Shown: positions 29,660-38,455, counted from the stretch's first letter. The stretch is DNA of 64,000 bases from Rhodococcus sp. HNM0563 (GCF_012726195.1 NZ_JAASAF010000003.1:434001-498000), one strand, 5' to 3'. Notes: generated by a model from the sequence alone, not told the origin. Made by a program: numbers and translations.

Positions 29660-30517
29660 CTACTTTGCGGTGCTCGAACGTAGAACTTTTCGGAAGTAGT
29701 CGTTGGCGCCCTGCATCACGAGGTTGTAGGGCGGGGCGAACTTGCGTGCCCACCAGAAGCCGAACCTGGTGTCGAACGACGTGTACACCATGAAGCGGTT
29801 CTTCCTGATACCGGTGAGAATGCACTCGGCGACCTTCTCTGGCGATGCCGCGTGCTTGACGAAACGCCCCGTCAGTTTCCGGACTGCGGGCGCGTCGCGA
29901 TCGACGCCGACGATGTCCACCGTGTCGACCAGCGGGGTGGCCACGGCTCCGGGCACCACGAGCGAAACACCGATCTTGTCGCGTTTGAGGTCGAACCGCA
30001 GTACCTCCGACACGCCACGTAGCCCGAACTTGCTGGCGCTGTACGCCGAATGCCACGGCAATGCGAGAAGCCCCGCGGCCGACGACACGTTGACGAGGTG
30101 CCCTCCGCGACCGGCCGCGATCATCGGTGGCACGAAGTTCTCGATGACGTGGATCGGCCCCATGAGGTTGACGTCGACCATGAGCTTCCAGTGTTTGTGC
30201 TGGAGACGGTCGACGGTGCCCCACACCGACACCCCCGCAACGTTGGCGACGATGTCGACCGACTCGCAACGCTCGTGGACGGCGTGCGCGAACGCGGTGA
30301 CGGCGTCGTAGTCCGAGATGTCGAACGCTGCGGAATGCAGTACGGTCCCGCCGCCTGCGCGCACGGCGTCGACAACGCTGTCGAGACCGTCCTGCTGAAG
30401 GTCGGTCAGGATGAGATCGGCTCCCTCGCGGGCTGCCGCGAGAGCGAGAGCGCGGCCGATTCCGCTGGCCGCGCCCGTAACGAGAAATCTGGTTCCGCGC
30501 AGGTCCTTGATCGCCAT
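29660..30517 (-). CDS. SDR-family NAD(P)-dependent oxidoreductase
   Basis: A 285-residue classical short-chain dehydrogenase. Cofactor loop TGAASGIGRALALAAA at about 14-29, NVAGVS (NNAG-like), catalytic Ser in VNVSSAAGLLALP, and YSASK with the Tyr/Lys pair. The substrate is unknown; the C-terminal RFGFWWARKFAPPYN suggests membrane association, as in mycobacterial lipid-related SDRs. ATG 30517 with -10 TAGGGT 6 nt upstream suggests a leaderless mRNA. Convergent with the nitrobindin gene. Confidence 0.9.
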   Translation of the reverse strand: MAIKDLRGTRFLVTGAASGIGRALALAAAREGADLILTDLQQDGLDSVVDAVRAGGGTVLHSAAFDISDYDAVTAFAHAVHERCESVDIVANVAGVSVWGTVDRLQHKHWKLMVDVNLMGPIHVIENFVPPMIAAGRGGHLVNVSSAAGLLALPWHSAYSASKFGLRGVSEVLRFDLKRDKIGVSLVVPGAVATPLVDTVDIVGVDRDAPAVRKLTGRFVKHAASPEKVAECILTGIRKNRFMVYTSFDTRFGFWWARKFAPPYNLVMQGANDYFRKVLRSSTAK

Positions 30518-30564
30518 GGCGACACCCTAACCGCCGCGGCGTTCCTGAAAGCGCAGCTCGATCG

Positions 30565-30720
30565 TCAGAGCCGCTGGGACATCTCTTCCTGGTAACCGTG
30601 AATCGTCTTCTCGAGCATGTCGGCGTCGTCGTCGCGTCCCTCGTTACGCGCCAGATCCGCCCGTTCGCGCAGCACCCGAATGGCCCGCCGCAATTCGTCG
30701 TCACTCATCCTGTGATCCAT
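30565..30720 (-). CDS. small conserved-looking helical protein
   Basis: A 51-residue acidic, coiled-coil-like protein (MSDDELRRAIRVLRERADLA, then DDADMLEKTIHGYQEEMSQR). Charge and helix patterns look real and the codon use matches its neighbours. I do not recognise the family. Start may be 30720 or the ATG at 30708. A CACTAT box lies 5 nt before the first ATG. Confidence 0.55.
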   Translation of the reverse strand: MDHRMSDDELRRAIRVLRERADLARNEGRDDDADMLEKTIHGYQEEMSQRL

Positions 30721-30820
30721 AACACATAGTGTGCCGGTTTCTCCTGGTCCGTGCCATAGCCGAACGTGCGATTGCGAGATCGACACGCTCCTCACAGGCC
30801 GACGGTGTCGACGTGCGACC

Positions 30821-32071
30821 TCACCTTCCGACCACCACGGCGTCGGCGCATGGGTCTACGTCGCGGCCGGCGGAGACCGAGTCCCGGCGCCGGATGTCGA
30901 GGCGACGGTCGAGCAGCACCGCGAAGATCACGATGAGCAGCAACGACCAACCCCACGTCGGACGCATGTACTCCGCAAACCGTCCGGCTTCGACCCACCG
31001 TCCCGAATACCATTCGTCGGCGCTGAGGAACCCGTACACCGCGAGCCACGCCGGCCAGTTACGTAGCACCGACTGCGGCAACACCACACTCATCAGCAAC
31101 GGGAACAGCAGCATCGAGTAGTACATCTGGCCGAGTGAACCGAGCAGGAATGAGGCTGTCATCAGCACCCCGGCGCTGGTGACGACGAAGAACACGTCAT
31201 CGCGGCGATGGTAGCGGTAGAGCAGATACATCGTGGCCGCGGCCAACAGCGCGAAACCACCCCGGAGCAACAGGATCAACAGATCCGGCAGCCCGTAGTA
31301 GCTGCCGTTACCGGTGATCGAACTGTTGAAGTAATCCCGGGACTGCAGCAGATAGGGCACGGTGCGTTCGACGAACTGCCACGGATCAGCGGCCCATGGC
31401 CACGCCAGCGCGGTGAGCAGAATCGGCACCGCCGCGGCAGTAACAAACACCTTGCCCTGGCGCCGCAACAGTGGAAGCAGCAACAACGGTGCCAGGATCG
31501 GTTTGATCGCGAATGTCAGCCCGATCGCCACACCGGCCCACAGATCTCGCCGGGCAAGCAGCAACGTCAAGAACGCCATCTGGCCGAGCAGGATGACCCC
31601 GTTGATGTTGGTGAACACCAGAGTGTTGGTCACCGATTCCGATGCGAAGGCGAGCACGATCACCACGGGTAGCGCTGCGGAGTGTGCGGTGAATCCGAAC
31701 ATCCGGACCACCAGATACACCGCGATCAGCACTGCAACCGCGTTGACACCGATGAACAGCCACCGTGAACTGTCCGGCTCGAAGACCGCGAACGGTGCGA
31801 TCAGCAAGGATCCGGACGGCGGATAGAGGTAATGCGGGTCAACGTGCTGGTAGGCGGCGGTGTAGACCGGTTCGCGGTTCCAGAACGCGACCGCAGCCCG
31901 GTACACCCCGGTGAAATCGTCGGTGCGGGCACCGTTGACGGCGAGAATCACCGTGCGGTGGATCACGAGCATCACCGCGACCGGCCACAGCATGCACTTG
32001 ACCAGCGCCTCCGGCGAGTCGACAGTGGTCGCTGTCCACCAGGGTGATCTGCGGAACTCGGTGGAGGGCAT
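30821..32071 (-). CDS. GT87 arabinofuranosyltransferase, AftC-like
   Basis: A 416-residue polytopic glycosyltransferase. TDDFTGVYRAAV, HVDPHYLYPPSG, TNTLVFTNINGVIL and RDYFNSSITGNG match, from memory, the mycobacterial alpha-1,3-arabinofuranosyltransferase AftC closely over the whole length. AftC uses decaprenyl-phosphoarabinose outside the membrane to branch arabinan in the cell wall. This copy is the last gene of a hydrolase-nhaA operon (6 bp after the nhaA stop), unusual for a wall enzyme, so it is probably a paralogue rather than the housekeeping aftC. Confidence 0.8.
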   Translation of the reverse strand: MPSTEFRRSPWWTATTVDSPEALVKCMLWPVAVMLVIHRTVILAVNGARTDDFTGVYRAAVAFWNREPVYTAAYQHVDPHYLYPPSGSLLIAPFAVFEPDSSRWLFIGVNAVAVLIAVYLVVRMFGFTAHSAALPVVIVLAFASESVTNTLVFTNINGVILLGQMAFLTLLLARRDLWAGVAIGLTFAIKPILAPLLLLPLLRRQGKVFVTAAAVPILLTALAWPWAADPWQFVERTVPYLLQSRDYFNSSITGNGSYYGLPDLLILLLRGGFALLAAATMYLLYRYHRRDDVFFVVTSAGVLMTASFLLGSLGQMYYSMLLFPLLMSVVLPQSVLRNWPAWLAVYGFLSADEWYSGRWVEAGRFAEYMRPTWGWSLLLIVIFAVLLDRRLDIRRRDSVSAGRDVDPCADAVVVGR

Positions 32072-32077
32072 GGCTGT

Positions 32078-33370
32078 TCACCGTCCCTGGTAGACGTCCG
32101 GAATTCCATCACCGTCGTCGTCGACCTGTTCGAGGGCGATGATCCGACGGTAAGCGCGGTTGCGGATGGTCAGCACCACCGAGGCGAGGGCGGCGCTGAG
32201 CAACGAACCGGCCAGGACCGCGACCTTGACATGGTCTGCGGCGACTGTGCCCGCACCGTACGCGAGATCACCGATCAACAAGGACACGGTGAACCCGATG
32301 CCTCCGAGCAACGCGACCCCGAGGACGTCGACCCATCTCAACTCGTCGTCCAGATGTGCGCGGGTGAATCGGGCCACCAGATAGCTGACACCGAAGATGC
32401 CGACGACCTTGCCGAGCACCAATCCGGCGATCACCCCGAGTGAGATGGTGTCGGTGAGCGCCTCGGTCAAGCCGGTGAGGCCACCGACCGTGACGCCGGC
32501 GGCGAAGAACGCGAACACAGGGACCGCGAGGCCGGCCGACAGCGGTCGAATCCGGTGTTCGATGTGCTCGGCGACGGACACCTTCTTTCCATCCGCATCG
32601 CGGGAGACGGGGACGAGGAAACCGAGCAGGACGCCGGCGATGGTGGCGTGCACCCCTGATTCGTGCACAAGCACCCACGCCGCGACCGCCAAGGGCACCA
32701 GCAACCACCAGGCATGCACGCCCTTTTTGAGCGCGAAACCGAAGGCGAGCAGTGGGATCAGTGCTGCTCCGAGATAGAACAGGTTCATCTCATCGGTGTA
32801 GAAAATCGCGATCACGGTCACGGCGAGCAGGTCGTCGACCACGGCGAGGGTAAGCAGGAAAGTCCGCAAGGCCGACGGCAGGTGGGTCCCGATCACGGCG
32901 AGGATGGCCACCGCGAAGGCAATGTCGGTGGCTGTCGGGACGGCCCACCCGCTCAAGGACTCGGCCCCGCCACGCACATTGATCGCGACGAAGATCAGCG
33001 CCGGGACCACCATTCCGCCGAGTGCGGCGATAACGGGCATCGCTGCCCGACGTGGATCGCGAAGACTGCCTTCGACGAATTCACGTTTGAGTTCGACACC
33101 GACCACGAAGAAGAACACCGCGAGCAACCCGTCTGCTGCCCATGTGCCCAGGGACAGGTCCAGGTGTAGTGCAGCAGGGCCGACGGTGATATCGCGCAAC
33201 GCGTGGTAGGAGTCGGACCAAGCGGTGTTGGCCCAGATCAACGCGGCCAGCGCGCCGATCAGCAGCAATATTCCGCCGACGGTTTCCTTGCGGAGAATCT
33301 CCGCCACCCGACGGGAGTCGTCCCAGGAGCCGCGGGAGAGGAACGGTAGAGCAGAAAACCTTTTGGGCAT
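32078..33370 (-). CDS. nhaA: Na+/H+ antiporter NhaA
   Basis: A 430-residue inner-membrane antiporter that expels sodium in exchange for protons. Family motifs: [18 protein letters not shown], the unwound-helix region [19 protein letters not shown], the ion-binding Asp pair [14 protein letters not shown], and C-terminal [14 protein letters not shown]. The C-terminus ends in [14 protein letters not shown], a calcium-loop-like tail. It is the middle gene of the operon hydrolase-nhaA-aftC-like, which is preceded by the conserved leader element at 34330-34435. Confidence 0.95.
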   Translation of the reverse strand: MPKRFSALPFLSRGSWDDSRRVAEILRKETVGGILLLIGALAALIWANTAWSDSYHALRDITVGPAALHLDLSLGTWAADGLLAVFFFVVGVELKREFVEGSLRDPRRAAMPVIAALGGMVVPALIFVAINVRGGAESLSGWAVPTATDIAFAVAILAVIGTHLPSALRTFLLTLAVVDDLLAVTVIAIFYTDEMNLFYLGAALIPLLAFGFALKKGVHAWWLLVPLAVAAWVLVHESGVHATIAGVLLGFLVPVSRDADGKKVSVAEHIEHRIRPLSAGLAVPVFAFFAAGVTVGGLTGLTEALTDTISLGVIAGLVLGKVVGIFGVSYLVARFTRAHLDDELRWVDVLGVALLGGIGFTVSLLIGDLAYGAGTVAADHVKVAVLAGSLLSAALASVVLTIRNRAYRRIIALEQVDDDGDGIPDVYQGR

Positions 33371-33398
33371 GAGGGGTCCTCGAGAGTGCGGGTAGTCA

Positions 33399-34304
33399 TC
33401 AGGGGTGGTCGTTGCGCGGTGCCGACCGTGCGGTCGTCACACGGTCGAGCAGCTCGGCGAAACGGTCCGGCGCTTCGAGCGGCAACAGGTGCCCGACGCC
33501 GTCGAGCATGCGGACCGATGCGGTGGGCAGCCGCGCTGCCAGCGCGCGAAGTGCCGGACCGGTCAGGACGGGGTCGTACTCGCCGACGACCGCGGTGAGC
33601 GGCGTGCGGTGAGTCCACCGTCGAACCGATTCCTCGGGAAACCGATGTGGAATGTGCGGGGGCCGGTAGTGCGCGCCGATCACGCACAACACCGCGAGTG
33701 CTGCGGGGTCGGGCCGAAAACCGGCTGCGGTCAGGGACTGCAGGAGCCTACCGGTGGCCTGGTGGTCGGCGTTGACCCTCCATAGCCACCGGCGCCATCT
33801 CACCGCCACCGAAGGTCGAACCGGGGACAGTCCGAGTGGGCCGATCAGAACGAGCTGCGTGACCTGGTGTTCACGCGAGGCGGCCAGGGCGATGCCGGCT
33901 CCGAGTCCGTGCCCCACCAGCATCACGGGATCGGGCGTGAGTGCCGGTAGCACCGTGTCGAGCCAGGACCCGTACGAGGCCCAGAAATCGCGTTCCGGTT
34001 GTTTAGGTGCACTCAGACCGGGCATCCCGGGCGGGTCGGGAACGAAGACCTGCCGCGACCGTCCGATCGCCTCGATCGCCGCGGTCATGGTCACGGCTGG
34101 GGCTTCCGCTCCGGGTACCAGCACGACGGGTGGCAATGCAGATGGTTGTCCGGCGACCAGGACACCGGTGGCTCCCTGCGCAGTGTCGACGAGCTGCACC
34201 TCGCATGGGAGACCTGAGTCGGTCAGCGCACGGCGACATGCAGCCTGCACCGCGGCGTGGTCACCGGGACTGCGGTACGGATACCTGGTTCGAGATTCGG
34301 TCAC
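33399..34304 (-). CDS. alpha/beta-hydrolase fold protein lacking the Ser nucleophile
   Basis: A 301-residue alpha/beta-hydrolase with oxyanion-strand [23 protein letters not shown] at the nucleophile elbow, the acid strand [11 protein letters not shown] and the final [16 protein letters not shown] with the catalytic His. The elbow reads G-H-G-L-G where G-x-S-x-G is expected, so the usual serine is glycine and normal esterase chemistry is unlikely. GTG start. First gene of the nhaA operon (28 bp to nhaA); about 119 nt of leader carry copy 1 of the 36-nt element. Confidence 0.85.
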   Translation of the reverse strand: MTESRTRYPYRSPGDHAAVQAACRRALTDSGLPCEVQLVDTAQGATGVLVAGQPSALPPVVLVPGAEAPAVTMTAAIEAIGRSRQVFVPDPPGMPGLSAPKQPERDFWASYGSWLDTVLPALTPDPVMLVGHGLGAGIALAASREHQVTQLVLIGPLGLSPVRPSVAVRWRRWLWRVNADHQATGRLLQSLTAAGFRPDPAALAVLCVIGAHYRPPHIPHRFPEESVRRWTHRTPLTAVVGEYDPVLTGPALRALAARLPTASVRMLDGVGHLLPLEAPDRFAELLDRVTTARSAPRNDHP

Positions 34305-34329
34305 TGCGCCGATCGCGCATCGCCGCCGC

Positions 34330-34435
34330 CAGCGGTGGTGTGGACAGGATAATACGAGAACACGGGCCCTCCAGGGTCGACAGTATGATCACCTACTTGC
34401 CGACCAGACTTCCCGGCGCACCGCTGCATACGGTA
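34330..34435 (-). ncRNA. candidate structured 5' leader, copy 1 (hydrolase-nhaA-aftC operon)
   Basis: The conserved 36-nt core is at 34424-34389: GCGGTGCGCC, then GGGAAGTCTGGTCGGC, then AAGTAGGTGA. A -10-like TACCGT (34435-34430) lies 5 nt before it, so the RNA would begin at the core. An 8-bp stem joins CAGCGGTG (34426-34419) with CACCGCTG (34337-34330), and an inner stem joins GGTCG (34404-34400) with CGACC (34379-34375) around a 20-nt loop. The hydrolase start follows 26 nt after the outer stem. The element matches copy 2 at 32 of 36 positions, all differences being transitions. A second -10-like TATTAT at 34354-34349 leaves open a DNA-site reading. Confidence 0.55.
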
Positions 34436-34559
34436 CCGCACCGGGATCGATCCGCGCGGCGGTCGTTGTCCACGCAGTTGCCCAGAGAAGCCGGTATGCG
34501 CACCGAACGGAGGCGTCATGGACCGCTCCGCGTGCGGGTGCAGACATCGAGGAATGATC

Positions 34560-34988
34560 ATGAATCGAGCGCAGCAACTGCGTCACTGGATGTTCGTCCG
34601 GCACGCCCACCCGGTCAGTGCTTGGAGCCGACTACTCACCGTACCGCTGGTGGCCGCACCGTTCTGGACCCGGAGGACGGACGTGACCGCAGGAGTTCTG
34701 GTCTGGTTCGCGATGAACCCGATCATGACCCCCGAGCCGGCCGACCGGAGATCGTTTGCCACCCGAGCCATTCTCGGCGAGGAGCGCTGGCTGGCCCAAC
34801 CTGGTCTGGACCGGACGATGGGCGCGCTCAACGTATTAGGCGTGGTCGCCCTCGGAGGAGCCGTCCTCGCGGCCTGGCACCGTCGGAAGGCTCCGACTGT
34901 CGTCGGTGTAGCTGCCACCATGGCGCTCACGCTGTACGGCTGGCGGCGCTACGCCGACCTCTACGACGGAGCGCGAGATGCCCTCTGA
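34560..34988 (+). CDS. DUF6653-type membrane protein
   Basis: A 142-residue protein with hydrophobic segments at about 22-36, 44-56 and 86-106 and a C-terminal WRRYADLYDGARDAL. The segment VWFAMNPIMTPEPADRRSFATRAILGEERW is split here as WFAMNPIMTPEP and RAILGEERW; both are typical of the small DUF6653 family. Function unknown. GAGGA lies 6 nt before the ATG at 34560. Convergent with the potassium channel gene. Confidence 0.75.
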   Translation: MNRAQQLRHWMFVRHAHPVSAWSRLLTVPLVAAPFWTRRTDVTAGVLVWFAMNPIMTPEPADRRSFATRAILGEERWLAQPGLDRTMGALNVLGVVALGGAVLAAWHRRKAPTVVGVAATMALTLYGWRRYADLYDGARDAL

Positions 34989-35082
34989 CGTTCTCGTTGC
35001 AGACGGGAGACCTGCGGTCCGGTGGGAGTGGGCCGGGTACTTTCTCGCAGATACTGACGGCCCACACCTGGATCCGGCGGTG

Positions 35083-36156
35083 TCAGCCCGAGTTGCGGCG
35101 GATGTAGAGCAGCCTGTCGCCGACGTCGACGGTGCCCGCCTCGGGGGTTCCGACGCGCAGCAGGTGACCGTGGCGCACGACACCGAGAACGAGGTCCGGT
35201 AGGTCTCGCGGCGAAAGGCCGATCTCGTCGGATTCGACCGGTCGTTCGGCGATGGAGAATCCGGCTTCGGGGGTGAGCAGCTCTTCGATGGTCTGCACCA
35301 CACTCGGTGCGGCGGTGGCGACCCCGAGCAGGCGCCCGGCGGTTTCGGACGTGATGACCACGGTGTCGGCCCCTGATTGGCGCACCACGTGGATGTTCTC
35401 CGATTCGCGGATCGCCACGGCAATCTTCGCGGTGGGAGCGAGTTCGCGGGCGGAGAGGGTGATCAGCGTCGCGGTGTCGTCGCGGTCGGCGGCGACGACG
35501 ATCGAGGTGCAGTGCGGTACCCCGGCGAGGCGCAGTACATCGGATTTCGTGGCCGAGCCCTGCACGGTGACCAGCCCCTGGCCGGTGGCGGTTTCGAGGA
35601 CGGCCGGGTCGGTGTCGACGACGACGATCCCTGACGGGTGCAGGCCGTCGCCGAGCATCGCGTCCACGGCTGCGCGTCCCTTGGTGCCGTAGCCGACGAC
35701 CACGGTGTGATTGCGCACTCGGCGTCGCCAGCGTTGGATGCGCCAGGCGTCGCGGGAGCTTTCGGTCAGGGCCGACAAGGTGGTGCCGACCAGTACGATC
35801 AGGAAGAAGATCCGCAGGGGTGTGACGAGCAGAATGTTGACTATTCGTGCGTGGTCGGTCACTGGGGCGATCTCGCCGTAGCCGGTGGTCGACAGGGACA
35901 CCGTCGCGTAGTAGATGCAGTCCAGCAGTGACAGCTCGTTGTCTTGGGCGTCGGTGTAGCCGTCGCGGTCGAGGTAGACCACGAGCACCACCAGAGTCAG
36001 GGCGGTCAGGGCGTACCCGATTCGGCGGACGATCGCCCGGCCGGGGCTGGTCTGCGGCTGCGGCACCTGCAACACGCCCACCAACGCAAACCAGGGTCGT
36101 TGGGTGAGTAAGTCCGTCCCCTTCGAGTGGCTACGCCATTTCTTGGCGACCATCAC
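35083..36156 (-). CDS. potassium channel with RCK (TrkA-N/TrkA-C) gating domains
   Basis: A 357-residue two-TM potassium channel. TM1 is at about 48-64, the pore helix and selectivity filter read YATVSLSTTGYGEIAP, and TM2 is IFFLIVLVGTTLSAL. A Rossmann RCK-N domain follows (HTVVVGYGTKGRAAVDAML) and then an RCK-C domain to the end. It would pass K+ under control of a cytosolic ligand. The GTG at 36156 is directly followed by an ATG; no ribosome-binding site is obvious. The upstream 135 nt carry copy 2 of the conserved leader element. Confidence 0.92.
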   Translation of the reverse strand: MMVAKKWRSHSKGTDLLTQRPWFALVGVLQVPQPQTSPGRAIVRRIGYALTALTLVVLVVYLDRDGYTDAQDNELSLLDCIYYATVSLSTTGYGEIAPVTDHARIVNILLVTPLRIFFLIVLVGTTLSALTESSRDAWRIQRWRRRVRNHTVVVGYGTKGRAAVDAMLGDGLHPSGIVVVDTDPAVLETATGQGLVTVQGSATKSDVLRLAGVPHCTSIVVAADRDDTATLITLSARELAPTAKIAVAIRESENIHVVRQSGADTVVITSETAGRLLGVATAAPSVVQTIEELLTPEAGFSIAERPVESDEIGLSPRDLPDLVLGVVRHGHLLRVGTPEAGTVDVGDRLLYIRRNSG

Positions 36157-36230
36157 GACAGCTGCACAGTGTGTCCGGTCCGGACCGAGTTCACCCCGAA
36201 TACCCGCTTCAGGACCCTGTCTGCATTCAA

Positions 36231-36303
36231 CGGTGTCTCCCTGGTTGGTCCAGCGCTCATCTGCTCGCCGACCAGACTTCCCGGCACACCGCCGATCACC
36301 CTA
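36231..36303 (-). ncRNA. candidate structured 5' leader, copy 2 (potassium channel)
   Basis: The core is at 36292-36257: GCGGTGTGCC, then GGGAAGTCTGGTCGGC, then GAGCAGATGA. The -10-like TAGGGT (36303-36298) is again 5 nt before it. A 6-bp outer stem joins CGGTGT (36291-36286) with ACACCG (36236-36231), and an inner stem joins GGTC (36273-36270) with GACC (36250-36247) around a 19-nt loop; CTGGT/ACCAG is an alternative pairing. The channel start is about 75 nt further on. Spacing and topology parallel copy 1. Confidence 0.55.
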
Positions 36304-36366
36304 TCGTGTGCCCAACCTGTCCGAAACGATTCGTACCGGAGCGTGTGTCTCTCGAGGGAACTACAC

Positions 36367-37143
36367 CTAGCGCGTCAGGGTGAGTCGGCGCCACGATCGG
36401 ATCGTCAAGGCCGCGAAAATGGCGGGAACCATGAGTGTGAGAGCCAATTGTGCTCCCGTTACCGTGCCGGCCTGCGTTCCCGCCGCCCACACCCCGGGGG
36501 CAGCGAACGGGAACCAGCCGCCGAGTCCCGCCATGACCGTCATCTGAGCAACGAGCACGACAGCGATGATCGCTCCGATCGCCGGAAGGTAACCCCGTCC
36601 GACGGTGGCGACCCATGCGCAGGGTATCGCCAGTCCGGCGGTCAGTAGGGCGATGGCGGTGAACTTGCCGACGAGCGCGACGACGTCGGCTCCGAGGGTG
36701 CCGGGGTCGGCGAACAAGGCCGCCACCGTCAGCGCAACGGCCAGCACCACCGTGGTGACCACACTCCACGCCGACAGGAGCAGCAATTTGGCGGTGGCAA
36801 TGACGGGCCGCGCGACTGGGGTGGCCCACAGCCCGGTGATCGTGCCCTCAGTGAATTCTCGGCCGAAGACCCATCCCGCGACCACACCGAAACCGAGCAT
36901 GCCGCCGACCGAGACGATCGTGGAGGCGGCGGCGAACAGGCCGTCCTGCCCGCCGCCGTCGACGAGGTACTGAGCCTTGCTCGCAACAGCCGGATTGGCG
37001 CCGCCCACGGACGCGAGGGTGGCCACGGACAAGGCGATCACCCCGACCGTGAGCAACGCGGTCGCGGTCCATACCGGACGCGCTCGCCGGAATTTCACCC
37101 ATTCCACCGCCAGGGCGACGCGGAGCTGGTCGGTGCCGGTCAT
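36367..37143 (-). CDS. ABC-2 type transporter permease
   Basis: A 258-residue membrane protein with six hydrophobic segments and the N-terminal ALAVEWVKFRRARPVW common in ABC-2 permeases; a conserved GREFTEGTITGLWATPVAR lies near residue 95. It overlaps the stop of the ATPase gene by 4 bp (ATGA) and is the last gene of the TetR-ATPase-permease operon. Substrate unknown; drug or lipid export is typical for such TetR-linked pairs. Confidence 0.9.
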   Translation of the reverse strand: MTGTDQLRVALAVEWVKFRRARPVWTATALLTVGVIALSVATLASVGGANPAVASKAQYLVDGGGQDGLFAAASTIVSVGGMLGFGVVAGWVFGREFTEGTITGLWATPVARPVIATAKLLLLSAWSVVTTVVLAVALTVAALFADPGTLGADVVALVGKFTAIALLTAGLAIPCAWVATVGRGYLPAIGAIIAVVLVAQMTVMAGLGGWFPFAAPGVWAAGTQAGTVTGAQLALTLMVPAIFAALTIRSWRRLTLTR

Positions 37144-37874
37144 CGTCTCGCCTCGCTGTCCCGATACACCAAATCGAAGAACTGCCGCTCGAGGTCGGTG
37201 CCGTCCGGATCGAGGGACCCGACGATGCGACCGGCACCCACGACCGTGATGCGATCGGCGACGCGGGCAACCTCATCGAGATGGTGACTCGACACCATCA
37301 CGGCCGCACCACGTTCGCGACACCGCTGCAACTGCGTGCGCACCAGAATGACCCCTGCCGGATCGAGCGCGTTGGTCGGCTCGTCCAGGATCAGCAGACG
37401 CGGATCGGCAATCAAGGCCGCGGCCAGGCCCAGCCGCTGACGATTGCCCAGCGACAGCTTCCGCGCCCCGGTCATCGCCCACGGTGTCAGTGCCAGTTCC
37501 TCGATCCCGCGGTCGGCAGCGGCGCGGGCGGCCCTGGTGGACAGGCCCGCCAGTCGTCCCGCCATGCACAGGTTCTCGGTGACGCTCAATTCCGGGTAGG
37601 CGAACGGTGTCTCGACCAGATGCCCGACACCGGTCCAGTACCGCGCGGCCATCGTTGTCGGTGCCCGCCCGTCGACCCGGACGGTGCCCTCGTCCGGCTC
37701 GAGCATGCCGAGACACAGACGCATCAGTGTTGTCTTTCCGGCACCGTTGAGGCCGACAAAGGCATGCACTTCCCCGGATCTGACCTCGGTGGTCACATCG
37801 TCGAGCACGACCGCATCGCCGTAGCGGGTGCGGACGTTGCGGCATTCGAGCAGCGCAACTCCAGCGCCGGTCAT
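37140..37874 (-). CDS. ABC transporter ATP-binding protein
   Basis: A 244-residue nucleotide-binding subunit. Walker A is GLNGAGKTTLMRL, the signature is LSLGNRQRLGLAAALI (LSLGN instead of LSGGQ), Walker B is LLILDEPTNALDP and the switch His is in MVSSHHLDEV. ATG 37874 overlaps the tetR stop (ATGA). Energises the ABC-2 permease encoded next. Confidence 0.93.
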   Translation of the reverse strand: MTGAGVALLECRNVRTRYGDAVVLDDVTTEVRSGEVHAFVGLNGAGKTTLMRLCLGMLEPDEGTVRVDGRAPTTMAARYWTGVGHLVETPFAYPELSVTENLCMAGRLAGLSTRAARAAADRGIEELALTPWAMTGARKLSLGNRQRLGLAAALIADPRLLILDEPTNALDPAGVILVRTQLQRCRERGAAVMVSSHHLDEVARVADRITVVGAGRIVGSLDPDGTDLERQFFDLVYRDSEARR

Positions 37875-38425
37875 GACCCGACCTGCGGCAGCAGCAGCTG
37901 CATCGCCTGCGCGATCCGGTTGCCGAGCGGCTCCTCGCCGTGCCGTGCCCAATCGGTCAACGCCGCCATCAGTGCCCCCACGCACGCCCCGGCTGCCACG
38001 TCGGCTTCGAGCGCACGCGCTCCGCGAGATCGGAGCGCGTGCGCGATCGCCTCCTGGGTCTCCAAGGTGTTCTCCCACATCCGTGCACGAAGGGCCGGGT
38101 GTGACACCGCGATCTGCAGGCGGAGTCGCACGTCGCCGAGATGTTCCTCGGGGATGCGCGTCCATGCGGCGAGGATTCCGTTGCATGCCCGTTCGAGGGG
38201 GCTGCGATCGGCCGGTTGCGCGGCGACGGCCTCTGCGATGAGCGGGTCGTACGGATCGTCCAGGAGCACTGCGTCCTTGGAAGGAAAATTCCGGAAGAAC
38301 GTCATGTGAGAGACGCCGGCAGCGGCGACGATGCGGTCGATGGTGACGGCGTCGTAGCCCTCCTCGGCGAACAGCCTGATCGCTGTCGCCTGAAGTCGCT
38401 CGCGAGTCTGTTCGGACCTTCTCAC
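37871..38425 (-). CDS. TetR-family repressor of the ABC operon
   Basis: A 184-residue regulator with the HTH at about 5-50 (RERLQATAIRLFAEEGYDAV, VAAAGVSHMTFFRNFPSKDA) and a helical ligand domain. I choose GTG 38425: the -10 box TAACAT (38438-38433) lies 7 nt upstream, so the mRNA is leaderless, and the residues start at the usual TetR N-terminus. An ATG at 38449 is in frame, but it lies inside the operator and upstream of the -10. Overlaps the ATPase gene by 4 bp, so the repressor should control its own operon. Confidence 0.9.
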   Translation of the reverse strand: MRRSEQTRERLQATAIRLFAEEGYDAVTIDRIVAAAGVSHMTFFRNFPSKDAVLLDDPYDPLIAEAVAAQPADRSPLERACNGILAAWTRIPEEHLGDVRLRLQIAVSHPALRARMWENTLETQEAIAHALRSRGARALEADVAAGACVGALMAALTDWARHGEEPLGNRIAQAMQLLLPQVGS

Positions 38426-38426
38426 C

Positions 38427-38455
38427 CGCTGAATGTTAGTCACTAACATTCAGCG
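38427..38455. promoter_or_regulatory. 29-bp perfect palindromic TetR operator with symmetric -10 boxes
   Basis: Half-sites CGCTGAATGTTAGT (38427-38440) and ACTAACATTCAGCG (38442-38455) flank one central C. Because of the symmetry, TAACAT occurs on both strands (38438-38433 minus, 38444-38449 plus). The minus copy fits the leaderless tetR start exactly; bound repressor would cover it. Confidence 0.85.

Noticed and set aside
34389-36292. Reading the 36-nt element as a cobalamin riboswitch because of its CCGGGAAGTC segment
   Set aside because: Only a short stretch resembles the cobalamin core; the following GAATCC-type segment and the B12 box are absent.
34330-36303. Reading the two 36-nt copies as ends of an insertion sequence
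   Set aside because: They are direct, not inverted, no transposase lies between them, and both have the same promoter spacing to a downstream gene.
38447-38449. ATG at 38449 as the tetR start
   Set aside because: It lies inside the operator and upstream of a well-placed -10 box; the GTG at 38425 is more consistent.
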